From assembly GCF_036084755.1 (NCBI RefSeq), contig NZ_CP107968.1:2858501-2922500 (forward strand): 64,000 nt of DNA, given 5' to 3'. The position numbers were made by a program, and so were the translations under genes. Positions 37,862 through 45,489 of this stretch are shown piece after piece (the stretch's first letter is position 1; each line of letters starts with the position of its first letter). The notes under the pieces are model-generated. The model worked only from the letters and a program-made list of their open reading frames with translations. It was not told the origin of the DNA and made no database searches. Origin of the DNA: Streptomyces sp. NBC_00370 (GTDB lineage Bacteria; Actinomycetota; Actinomycetes; Streptomycetales; Streptomycetaceae).

Positions 37862-37987
37862 GGTCCGAGCCTGGCCCGGCGGTACGGCCGTGACCGGCGG
37901 TTTTCGGACCTCGCTGTCCTGTTCCGTGGCCGGAGGCGGCGCGTGGAAGGATGGGCGGAAACGTCACGAACCGAGGAGATGACCCGG

Positions 37988-40555
37988 GTGCCTGGCACAA
38001 ATCTGACCCGCGAAGAGGCGCAGGAGCGTGCGCGCCTCCTCACCGTTGACTCGTACGAGATCGACCTCGATCTCAGCGGCGCGCAGGAGGGCGGGACCTA
38101 CCGGTCCGCGACCACGGTGCGCTTCCGGAGCGCGGAGGCCGGGGCGGAGACCTTCATCGATCTGGTGGCCCCCTCGGTACGCGAGGTCGTCCTGAACGGC
38201 ACGCCGCTGGACGCGGAAGGCGTCTTCAAGGACTCCCGGATCGCCCTGGCGGGACTGCGCGAGGGCGACAACGAACTGACCGTCGTCGCGGACTGCGCCT
38301 ACACCAACACCGGTGAGGGGCTGCACAGGTTCGTCGACCCGGTCGACGACCAGGCCTATCTGTACACGCAGTTCGAGGTGCCGGACGCCCGGCGGGTGTT
38401 CGCCTCGTTCGAGCAGCCGGACCTCAAGGCGACCTTCCGGTTCACGGTGACGGCGCCGCAGGGCTGGACCGTGGTGTCCAACTCCCCCACGCCCGAGCCG
38501 GCGGAGAACGTCTGGCGCTTCGAGCCGACGCCGCGCATCTCGTCGTACATCACCGCGCTGATCGTCGGCCCGTACCACTCGGTGCACAGCACGTACGAGC
38601 GCGACGGGCAGTCGGTGCCGCTCGGCGTCTACTGCCGGCCCTCGCTGGCCGAGTACCTCGACGCCGACGCGATCTTCGAGGTCACCCGGCTGGGCTTCGA
38701 CTGGTTCCAGGAGAAGTTCGACTACGCGTACCCCTTCGCCAAGTACGACCAGCTCTTCGTCCCGGAGTTCAACGCGGGCGCGATGGAGAACGCGGGCGCC
38801 GTGACCATCCGCGACCAGTACGTCTTCCGCTCGAAGGTGACGGACGCCGCGTACGAGGCGCGTGCCGAGACGATCCTGCACGAGCTGGCGCACATGTGGT
38901 TCGGCGACCTCGTCACGATGGAGTGGTGGAACGACCTCTGGCTGAACGAGTCGTTCGCCACGTACACCTCGATCGCCTGTCTGTCGGACGCGCCGGGCTC
39001 GCGCTGGCCGAAGTCCTGGACGACGTTCGCCAACTCCATGAAGACCTGGGCCTACCGGCAGGACCAGCTGCCGTCGACGCACCCGATCATGGCGGAGATC
39101 CGTGACCTGGACGACGTCCTGGTCAACTTCGACGGAATCACGTACGCGAAGGGCGCCTCGGTACTGAAGCAGCTCGTCGCGTACGTCGGCAAGGACGAGT
39201 TCTTCCGTGGCGTGCAGGCGTACTTCAAGGCGCACGCGTTCGGGAACACCCGCCTGTCCGACCTGCTGGGCGCGCTGGAGGAGACGTCGGGCCGGGATCT
39301 GAAGACCTGGTCGAAGGCGTGGCTGGAGACGGCCGGCATCAACATCCTGCGCCCGGAGATCGAGCTGGACGCCGCGGGGAACGTGACGTCGTTCGCCGTA
39401 CGGCAGGAGGCGCCCGCGCTCCCGGCCGGCGCGAAGGGTGAGCCCGTGCTGCGGCCGCACCGGATCGCGATCGGCTGCTACGACCTCGACGGTTCGGGCG
39501 CGCTCGTGCGCAGCAGCAGGATCGAGCTGGACGTGGAGGGCGAGCGTACGGAGGTGCCGTTCCCGCAGAACACGCCGCGCCCCGCCGTGATCCTGCTCAA
39601 CGACGACGACCTGTCGTACGCGAAGGTCCGGCTGGACGAGGAGTCGCTGCGCGTCGTCACGGCGCACCTCGGCGACTTCGCCGAGTCGCTGCCGCGCGCG
39701 CTGTCGTGGGCCTCGGCCTGGGACATGACGCGCGACGGCGAACTGGCCACGCGCGACTACCTGGCGCTGGTGCTGTCCGGCATCACGAAGGAGTCGGACA
39801 TCGGTGTGGTGCAGTCCCTGCACCGCCAGGTGAAGCTGGCGCTGGACATGTACGCGGCGCCGGCCTGGCGTGAGACGGGCCTGACGCAGTGGACGGACGC
39901 CACGCTGGCGCATCTGCGCGCGGCCGAGCCGGCCGGCGACCACCAGCTCGCCTGGGCCCGCGCCTTCGCGGCGACGGCCCGCACCCCCCAGCAGCTGGAC
40001 GTGCTGCAGGGCCTGCTGGACGGCACGGAGACGATCGAGGGCCTCGCGGTCGACACGGAGCTGCGCTGGGCGTTCGTCGAGCGCCTCGCCGCGGTCGGGC
40101 TGCACGACGAGGAGGAGATCGCGGCGGAGTACGAGCGCGACAAGACGGCGGCGGGCGAGCGCCACGCGGCGGCGGCGCGCTCGGCGCGGCCGACGGCCGA
40201 GGCGAAGGCCGAGGCGTGGGCGGCGGCGGTGGAGAGCGACAAGCTGCCGAACGCGGTACAGGAGGCCGTGATCGACGGCTTCGTCCAGGCCGACCAGCGC
40301 GAGCTGCTGGCGCCGTACACGGAGAAGTACTTCGCGGCGGTGGCCGACGTGTGGGGCTCCCGCTCGCACGAGATGGCCCAGCAGGTCGCGCTCGGCCTGT
40401 ACCCGGGCATCCAGGTCGAGGCGGCGACGCTGGAGGCGACGGACGCGTGGCTGGCTTCGGCGGGTCCGAACGCGGCGCTGCGCAGGCTGATGTCGGAGTC
40501 GCGCGCGGGCGTGGAGCGCGCGCTGCGGGCGCAGGCGGCGGACGCGCAGGCGTAG
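37988..40555 (+). CDS. pepN: Aminopeptidase N (M1 family), copy 2
   Basis: 855-aa zinc aminopeptidase paralogous to the 28828 gene. GAMEN, HELAH (His298, Glu299, His302) and WLNESFATY (third ligand Glu321) are all intact, so it should be active. GTG 37988 (VPGTNLTREEA) is 9 bases after GAGGAG; the ATG at 37979 abuts that site. The frame is open for 573 bases upstream, but that stretch is antisense to the DUF1203 gene and not part of the protein. A terminator follows. The N-terminal sequences of the two copies match closely, so a duplication within this region is likely. Confidence 0.95.
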   Translation: MPGTNLTREEAQERARLLTVDSYEIDLDLSGAQEGGTYRSATTVRFRSAEAGAETFIDLVAPSVREVVLNGTPLDAEGVFKDSRIALAGLREGDNELTVVADCAYTNTGEGLHRFVDPVDDQAYLYTQFEVPDARRVFASFEQPDLKATFRFTVTAPQGWTVVSNSPTPEPAENVWRFEPTPRISSYITALIVGPYHSVHSTYERDGQSVPLGVYCRPSLAEYLDADAIFEVTRLGFDWFQEKFDYAYPFAKYDQLFVPEFNAGAMENAGAVTIRDQYVFRSKVTDAAYEARAETILHELAHMWFGDLVTMEWWNDLWLNESFATYTSIACLSDAPGSRWPKSWTTFANSMKTWAYRQDQLPSTHPIMAEIRDLDDVLVNFDGITYAKGASVLKQLVAYVGKDEFFRGVQAYFKAHAFGNTRLSDLLGALEETSGRDLKTWSKAWLETAGINILRPEIELDAAGNVTSFAVRQEAPALPAGAKGEPVLRPHRIAIGCYDLDGSGALVRSSRIELDVEGERTEVPFPQNTPRPAVILLNDDDLSYAKVRLDEESLRVVTAHLGDFAESLPRALSWASAWDMTRDGELATRDYLALVLSGITKESDIGVVQSLHRQVKLALDMYAAPAWRETGLTQWTDATLAHLRAAEPAGDHQLAWARAFAATARTPQQLDVLQGLLDGTETIEGLAVDTELRWAFVERLAAVGLHDEEEIAAEYERDKTAAGERHAAAARSARPTAEAKAEAWAAAVESDKLPNAVQEAVIDGFVQADQRELLAPYTEKYFAAVADVWGSRSHEMAQQVALGLYPGIQVEAATLEATDAWLASAGPNAALRRLMSESRAGVERALRAQAADAQA

Positions 40556-40573
40556 GGCCTGGCCGGCCGGGGC

Positions 40574-40601
40574 GGGGGGCGGTCCTGCGGGACCGCCCCC
40601 C
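40574..40601. terminator. Terminator after the second pepN
   Basis: Perfect 12-bp stem GGGGGGCGGTCC / GGACCGCCCCCC with loop TGCG, 18 bp past the stop. Confidence 0.85.
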
Positions 40602-40676
40602 GTCCGGCACCGGTCGCCGAAGTCCCCTCCGTACAAGGGATGTTGAGAACGCTCCCCGGTGGGGCAGGTACCGCCC

Positions 40677-41666
40677 ATGACTCTGAGCCGTCGCTCCCTC
40701 ATACGCTCCGCAGCCGCCCTCACCACCACCGCCCTCGCCACCGGCGGCGGCATCGCGACCGCGCGCGCCGCGACCGCCCCGCGCATCGCGACCGGCCCGC
40801 GCATCGCGGCGGCCACCGGCAGCGCCGTTCCCGCCGACTGGATGGGCGGGCTGCCCGACGCGCTGTCACTGCTGCGGATGACCATCCCCGGCACCCACGA
40901 CTCGGGCTGTACCGACCCCGACAACGGCACCGAGTGGTCACACACCCAGAACTGGGGCATCGCCGAGCAACTCCAGCGCGGCGTGCGCTTCCTGGACATC
41001 CGGGCCAACGGCCTCCAGGACCATCTCGACGACTCGTTCGGGATCTACCACGCCTCGTACTACCAGGGCATCACCTTCGACGGGGTGCTCTCGCAGTGCC
41101 GCGACTTCCTGCGGCAGCATCCGGGCGAGACGATCGTGATGCGGCTGAAGAAGGAGAACGGCACCAACAACGACGTCGGCGCGCGCTTCAAGGACGTTTT
41201 CGACGTCTACCTGGACGCCAAGGGCTGGCGCCCCTGGTTCCTCGTCACCGACCGGGTGCCGTCCCTGGGCGAGGCGCGCGGACGGATCGTCCTGATCGCC
41301 CAGTTCGACAACGACCTGCCGGTGCTGCAGTGGCCGGGCGGCGACAACGACTTCCTGTCGAACGAGTGGTTCTCGCTCCAGGACATCTACCAGGGACTGT
41401 CGTCGCCGTCGCAGAAGACCGGGAAGGTGACGCAGCAGTTCGACAACGCGGCGGCGGACCAGGACTCCGCGCTGATGTACATCAACTTCACCAGCTACGC
41501 GGGTGGGGGGTGGCCGAAGTTCAACGCGGACGCGATCATGCCGGGCGTGCAGAGCTATCTGGCCGCGCGGGTGTCGGACCGTACGCATCTGGGCGTGGTG
41601 CCGATGGACTTCCCGGACTTCCACTCGGACACGCTGACCACGCTGATCGACTGGAACTGGCACTAG
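40677..41666 (+). CDS. Secreted phosphatidylinositol-specific phospholipase C
   Basis: 329 aa. The N-terminus has a twin-arginine signal: SRRSLIRS followed by AAALTTTALATGGGIATARA. The PI-PLC X domain carries the two catalytic His: His74 in TIPGTHDSG and His125 in FGIYHASYY. Asp/Arg of FLDIRANGL and the RLKKENG strand are also typical. It cleaves phosphatidylinositol or GPI-type lipids outside the cell. ATG 40677 is chosen because the Tat motif starts there; a GTG six codons upstream is also open. A short repeat APRIATGPRIA sits between signal and domain. Convergent with the TetR gene. Confidence 0.93.
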   Translation: MTLSRRSLIRSAAALTTTALATGGGIATARAATAPRIATGPRIAAATGSAVPADWMGGLPDALSLLRMTIPGTHDSGCTDPDNGTEWSHTQNWGIAEQLQRGVRFLDIRANGLQDHLDDSFGIYHASYYQGITFDGVLSQCRDFLRQHPGETIVMRLKKENGTNNDVGARFKDVFDVYLDAKGWRPWFLVTDRVPSLGEARGRIVLIAQFDNDLPVLQWPGGDNDFLSNEWFSLQDIYQGLSSPSQKTGKVTQQFDNAAADQDSALMYINFTSYAGGGWPKFNADAIMPGVQSYLAARVSDRTHLGVVPMDFPDFHSDTLTTLIDWNWH

Positions 41667-41691
41667 GCCCTGTCCGGCCGAGGACCCGGGC

Positions 41692-42378
41692 TCACGCGTC
41701 GGGCGGCGCGCATTCGATGCCGGTGACCGCCGTCGCCGAGGGCGCGTCGCCCGGCGTGGGGGCGGCGCTCCCGCCGGGCCCGCGGGCGGTGTGGATCCGG
41801 AGCAGTCCCTCGATGCCGCGCTGCAGCGTCTCGCCGGCCAGGACCGGGTCGCCGAGGTAGCCCGCGCTCATCGCGCCGTCGCGGAGCATGACGAAGTGCC
41901 GCCCGGCGTGGTCGGCCTGATCGGTCGTGATCTCCGCGAACAGTCCGGTGATCGTCCGCAGGAACCACGCGCGGTGCGACACGACGGCGCGGTGGACCGG
42001 GTGGGCGGGGTCGGGGAACTCCGCCGCCGCGTTGAGGAACGCGCAGCCCCGGTAGCCGGGTGAGCGGATCTGCTCGACCAGGGAGGCGCCGATGCCCCGC
42101 AGGATGTCGTCGGTCGGCACGTCCGCGGCCGTCAGCGCGCCGATCTGGGTGCGGATCGCCTGGTCGACGCTCTCGATGTACGCGACGGCCAGCTCTTCCT
42201 TGCTGCGGAAGTGGCGGTAGAAGGTCGCGTTGGTGACCTTCGCCTCGGCGACCAGACGGTCGACACCCACCGTGTGGATGCCCTCCGCGTAGAAGAGCCG
42301 CGCGGCGGTCCCCAGAAGCCGCTCCCGGGCCTCGGAGACCTTCCTGCCGGTGCCTGTGCCGGATGCCGTCTGTGTCAT
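41692..42378 (-). CDS. TetR/AcrR family transcriptional regulator
   Basis: 228 aa. N-terminal TetR helix-turn-helix: LGTAARLFYAEGIHTVGVD and AKVTNATFYRHFRSKEELA. The C-terminal ligand domain contains GCAFLNAAAEFPDP, a subgroup signature of YxaF/LmrA-like regulators. The C-terminal tail is Pro/Ala-rich. ATG 42378 lies seven bases after TATTAT, so the mRNA is probably leaderless. A small palindrome just upstream (42402-42415) could be its own operator. No obvious target gene is divergent, so its regulon is unknown. Confidence 0.92.
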   Translation of the reverse strand: MTQTASGTGTGRKVSEARERLLGTAARLFYAEGIHTVGVDRLVAEAKVTNATFYRHFRSKEELAVAYIESVDQAIRTQIGALTAADVPTDDILRGIGASLVEQIRSPGYRGCAFLNAAAEFPDPAHPVHRAVVSHRAWFLRTITGLFAEITTDQADHAGRHFVMLRDGAMSAGYLGDPVLAGETLQRGIEGLLRIHTARGPGGSAAPTPGDAPSATAVTGIECAPPDA

Positions 42379-42384
42379 ACCGCC

Positions 42385-42415
42385 CATAATAGCGGGGAGA
42401 ACGGTCTTTCTACCG
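42385..42415 (-). promoter_or_regulatory. TetR gene promoter and candidate autoregulatory operator
   Basis: On the minus strand TATTAT lies seven bases from the ATG. CGGT-CTTTCT-ACCG at 42402-42415 (plus-strand reading) is a short palindrome lying over the expected spacer/-35 area. Confidence 0.4.
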
Positions 42416-42449
42416 GGTACGCCGCGCTCACTCCCCCCGCGCGCACAAA

Positions 42450-42485
42450 GGCGCCGTCCCGGCACATCGCGTGCCGTGCGGCGCC
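42450..42485. terminator. Terminator after the 81-aa membrane protein gene
   Basis: Two-part stem: GGCGCCG/CGGCGCC outside and CGGCAC/GTGCCG inside, loop ATCGC. It lies 16 bp past the stop (minus strand). Confidence 0.65.
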
Positions 42486-42500
42486 CAGCAGCTTCGAGCG

Positions 42501-42746
42501 TCAGCTCTGGCTCTGCTTCTGCTGCTTGCGGGACTTGTCGAGGACCGTCACCAGACCGGCGATGATGCCGAACAGCACCAGCGGTGTGAAGACGAACAGA
42601 CCGAGCGTCTCGATCACGCTCAGGCCGGATCCCGGGTCGTCGCCGTCGTCCCGGGTCAGGGCCAGCGCCGGGGACGACATGAGCAGCATGATCAGCGTCG
42701 TACCGGCCGCGACGGCGCCGGCGCGCAGAGCGTTCTTCTTGTCCAC
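42501..42746 (-). CDS. Small secreted/membrane protein with signal peptide, unknown function
   Basis: 81 aa from GTG 42746. A signal-like N-terminus (DKKNALRAGAVAAGTTLIMLLMSSPALA) with a likely cleavage after ALA, a short acidic loop TRDDGDDPGS, then one membrane span ETLGLFVFTPLVLFGIIAGLV and a basic, Gln-rich tail. No Shine-Dalgarno is visible; TACGTT lies six bases upstream, so it may be leaderless. I do not recognise a characterised family; small one-span proteins of this type are common in Streptomyces. The 21-bp gap to malQ suggests possible co-transcription with it. Confidence 0.8.
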   Translation of the reverse strand: MDKKNALRAGAVAAGTTLIMLLMSSPALALTRDDGDDPGSGLSVIETLGLFVFTPLVLFGIIAGLVTVLDKSRKQQKQSQS

Positions 42747-42766
42747 GGTGCAAACGTAGCGAACGC

Positions 42767-44875
42767 CTACCGCCGCCGCGCGCGCGGGGGTGCCGTACGG
42801 GGACTCAGGACGTCCATCAGGGCACGCAGCCGGGGCGAGGCGACCAGCTCCTCCAGGGTGACCGGGCGGCCCTGCGCGTCGGCGACCGGCAGGCGCCAGT
42901 TGGGGTACTGGTCCCAGGTGCCCGGCAGGTTCTGCGGGCGGCGGTCGCCCACCGTGTCCGGCAGCCAGACGCCGACCATGCGGGCCGGGGTGCGCAGCAG
43001 GAAGCGGTAGACCGCGCGGATCTGCTCCTCCTCGTCGTCGCTGCCGTCGGTGAGCAGATCGAGTCCGGTGAGGTAGCCGAGCCATTCGGCCACCTCGGCG
43101 TGCTCCTCGGCCTGTTCCTGGGCGAGCGGCCTGGTGAGCAGGCCGAGGCGGTGGCGCAGCTCCACGTGCTCGCCGGTGAGCCGGGCGGCCGTGGACGGCA
43201 GGTCGTGGGTGGTCGCCGTGGCCACGCACCCGGCGCGCCAGGTCTCCGGTGCCAGCGGCTGTCCCGTACCGGTCCAGTCCCGCTCGAACCAGAGCACGGA
43301 TGTGCCGAGCACCCCGCGCCGCTCCAGCGCCTCGCGTACGCCGGGTTCGACCGTGCCGAGGTCTTCGCCGATGACGACGGCGCCCGCGCGGTGCGCCTCC
43401 AGGGCGAGGACGGCGAGCATCGCCTCCGCGTCGTACCGGACATACGTTCCCCGGGTGGGTTCCTGGCCGGCCGGCACCCACCAGAGCCGGAACAGACCCA
43501 TCACATGGTCGATCCGCAGCGCGCCCGCGTTACGCAGGAGGCCCTTCAGCAGGCCCCGGTACGGGGCGTAGCCGGAGGCGGCGAGCACGTCGGGGCGCCA
43601 GGGCGGCAGCCCCCAGTCCTGGCCGAGCGCGTTGAAGGCGTCCGGCGGGGCGCCGACGGACATCCCGGCGGCGAAGGCGTCCTGCTGGGCCCAGGCGTCG
43701 GCGCCGTCGGGGTGCACACCGACCGCCAGGTCGTGGACGATGCCGACGGCCATGCCGGCGTCGGCCGCGGCCTGTCCGGCCGCCGCGAGCTGCTGATCGG
43801 TCAGCCAGGCGAGCCGCGAGTGGAAGTCGACGCGGGGCAGCAGCTCACGGCGGGCGGCCTCGGTCTCGGCCGAGCGGGGGTCGCGGAGCCCGGCCGGCCA
43901 GTCGTGCCACTGCGGGCCGTACGCCTCGGCGAGGGCGTACCAGGTGGCGTGGTCCTCCAGGGCCTGGCCCTGGGACGCCAGGAAGGCGTGGTAGTCGGCC
44001 GTGCGGCCGGGGCCGAGCGGGACACCGGCCAGGATCTCCAGCGCCTCGCGCTTGAGCAGCCACACGGCGTCGCGGTCGATCAGCGCGCCCTTGTCGAGGA
44101 CGGCGGAGCGCAGCTCGGCGGCCTTCACCAGCAGCGCGTCGAGCCGCGCGCGGTCGGCGCCCTCGACGTAGGCGTACTCGGGCACCGCCTCGATCCGCAG
44201 ATGGACCGGGTCGGGGAAGCGCCGGGACGAGGGGCGGTACGGGGAGGGGTCGGTCCGCTCGCCGGGGACAGCCGCGTGCAGCGGGTTGATCTGGACGAAT
44301 CCGGCGCCCAGGGCCCGCCCCGACCAGCCGGCCAGCTCGGCGAGGTCACCGAGGTCGCCCATGCCCCAGGAGCGGCTGGAGAGCAGGGAGTAGAGCTGCA
44401 CCAGGAAGCCGTGGGTACGGCCGGGCGGCTGCGGCACCGTCTCGGGGGCGGCCACGAGCGCGGCGGCTGCGGTGCGCCCGTCGGGGGCGACGGCCGTCAG
44501 CCGGTGCACCCCGAGCGGAAGGGACGGCCACGTACCCCCTGCGGGCAGCTCCAGGGGATCGCCGGGCGCGGTCTCCGGATCGCGCTCCAGGTCGAGCACC
44601 AGCGTCGTACCCGCGGGCAGCGCGCGCACGGCGGCCGGCGGCTCCGGGTGCGCGGCGGCGCCCCACAGCACCAGCGTCGGGGGCAGCAGCAGGCGCGCCG
44701 CCGCGCTCTCCGCGCGCGTCAGGGCTTCGTCGACGGCGGCGGGCGTGGACGCGTCGACGCCGAGGGCGGCGAGCACCGCGACGACCGCCTCGTCGGACAC
44801 CGGTACGTCGACGTCCGGCGAGGGCGAGTAGGAGGTGGCGACGCCGTGCAGTTGGGCGAGCCTGGCCAGGCCCAT
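42767..44875 (-). CDS. malQ: 4-alpha-glucanotransferase (amylomaltase)
   Basis: GH77 enzyme that transfers alpha-1,4-glucan chains in maltodextrin/glycogen metabolism. Length 702 aa, with the N-terminal extension of about 150 residues usual in actinobacteria. Family motifs: SSRSWGMGDLGDLAEL near residue 165, LRIDHVMGLFRLWW (catalytic Asp nucleophile) near 455, VIGEDLGTVEPGVRE (acid/base Glu) near 508, and ATTHDLPSTA near 570. ATG 44875 follows directly after the stop of a small questionable ORF. The minus-strand 81-aa gene lies 21 bp downstream. Confidence 0.95.
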   Translation of the reverse strand: MGLARLAQLHGVATSYSPSPDVDVPVSDEAVVAVLAALGVDASTPAAVDEALTRAESAAARLLLPPTLVLWGAAAHPEPPAAVRALPAGTTLVLDLERDPETAPGDPLELPAGGTWPSLPLGVHRLTAVAPDGRTAAAALVAAPETVPQPPGRTHGFLVQLYSLLSSRSWGMGDLGDLAELAGWSGRALGAGFVQINPLHAAVPGERTDPSPYRPSSRRFPDPVHLRIEAVPEYAYVEGADRARLDALLVKAAELRSAVLDKGALIDRDAVWLLKREALEILAGVPLGPGRTADYHAFLASQGQALEDHATWYALAEAYGPQWHDWPAGLRDPRSAETEAARRELLPRVDFHSRLAWLTDQQLAAAGQAAADAGMAVGIVHDLAVGVHPDGADAWAQQDAFAAGMSVGAPPDAFNALGQDWGLPPWRPDVLAASGYAPYRGLLKGLLRNAGALRIDHVMGLFRLWWVPAGQEPTRGTYVRYDAEAMLAVLALEAHRAGAVVIGEDLGTVEPGVREALERRGVLGTSVLWFERDWTGTGQPLAPETWRAGCVATATTHDLPSTAARLTGEHVELRHRLGLLTRPLAQEQAEEHAEVAEWLGYLTGLDLLTDGSDDEEEQIRAVYRFLLRTPARMVGVWLPDTVGDRRPQNLPGTWDQYPNWRLPVADAQGRPVTLEELVASPRLRALMDVLSPRTAPPRARRR

Positions 44876-45211
44876 TCAGACTCCTGGGGACTCCGTGCCG
44901 CCGGCCGTGCCCGGCGCGGTCGGCTCACTGGTGAGCGGGGCGGTGTCGGCAAGCGGCGGCTCGCTGGTCAGCGGCGCGGCGTCGGCGAGTGGGGGTTCGC
45001 TGGTCAGCGGGCCGGGGACGGCCTGCGGCGGACCCTCCACCACCTGTTTGGACAGGGCCTCTTCGGAAAGGGGCCGTTTGGAACAGCCGGGCGGCACAAG
45101 TGCGGATGCGGCCATGACGGCGCCTCCCATGATCGGCGTAAGGGACACAGCAGCCCTACCCAGTGGGCGGAGCCGCAGACGTGTACGGCGGGTGAACGTG
45201 TTCCGGCTCAC
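44876..45211 (-). CDS. Possible small Pro-rich protein with 12-residue repeats
   Basis: Open frame of 111 codons ending exactly where malQ begins (TGA followed by ATG). The N-terminus is basic, then hydrophobic (IMGGAVMAASALVPPGCS), and a Cys could suggest a poor lipobox. The C-terminal half repeats PLTSEPPLAD(A/T)A nearly three times. No family is recognised and no strong Shine-Dalgarno was found. It may be a real malQ-leading gene or a non-coding 5' region that happens to lack stops; the perfect junction to malQ favours the former. Confidence 0.4.
   Translation of the reverse strand: MSRNTFTRRTRLRLRPLGRAAVSLTPIMGGAVMAASALVPPGCSKRPLSEEALSKQVVEGPPQAVPGPLTSEPPLADAAPLTSEPPLADTAPLTSEPTAPGTAGGTESPGV
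44922..45015. repeat. 36-bp tandem repeat, about 2.6 copies
   Basis: Copies begin at 44922, 44958 and 44994 (last one partial, about 22 bp), differing at a few positions. In the minus-strand frame they encode PLTSEPPLAD(A/T)A. Confidence 0.75.
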
Positions 45212-45265
45212 GATCCGTTCCCCCGCGCGTCAGCGCCTGTCACCCGAACGAGGCGCGCCGACCGG

Positions 45266-45322
45266 TCACTTGGACCGTCCGGCCGAACGGACTGCCCGAA
45301 CCGGGCAGTGGGCCCCAAGTGA
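45266..45322. promoter_or_regulatory. Nested inverted repeats in malQ/GH84 intergenic region
   Basis: Outer arms TCACTTGG (45266-45273) and CCAAGTGA (45315-45322) enclose a perfect hairpin ACTGCCCG-AAC-CGGGCAGT (45291-45309). The region lies between divergently oriented genes, so an operator or looped regulatory site is likely. Confidence 0.45.
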
Positions 45323-45489
45323 ACACCCTGCCCTGCACACCGGGCAATTACGACACAGCGGCCACGCACATTGACACCTACCCGCCGGGGTGGTGGGCTC
45401 AGTGCCCCTCAGGCCCTGTACCGACAGGATCTGACAGGACGCAGGCGTGTGACCACGGAGCGGGACTACGGAGCGCGAGGGGATCAGGC

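Noticed and set aside
37964..41008. A 1014-codon minus-strand frame across the second pepN and the PI-PLC start
   Set aside because: Antisense shadow of two clear genes; no domain or plausible start.
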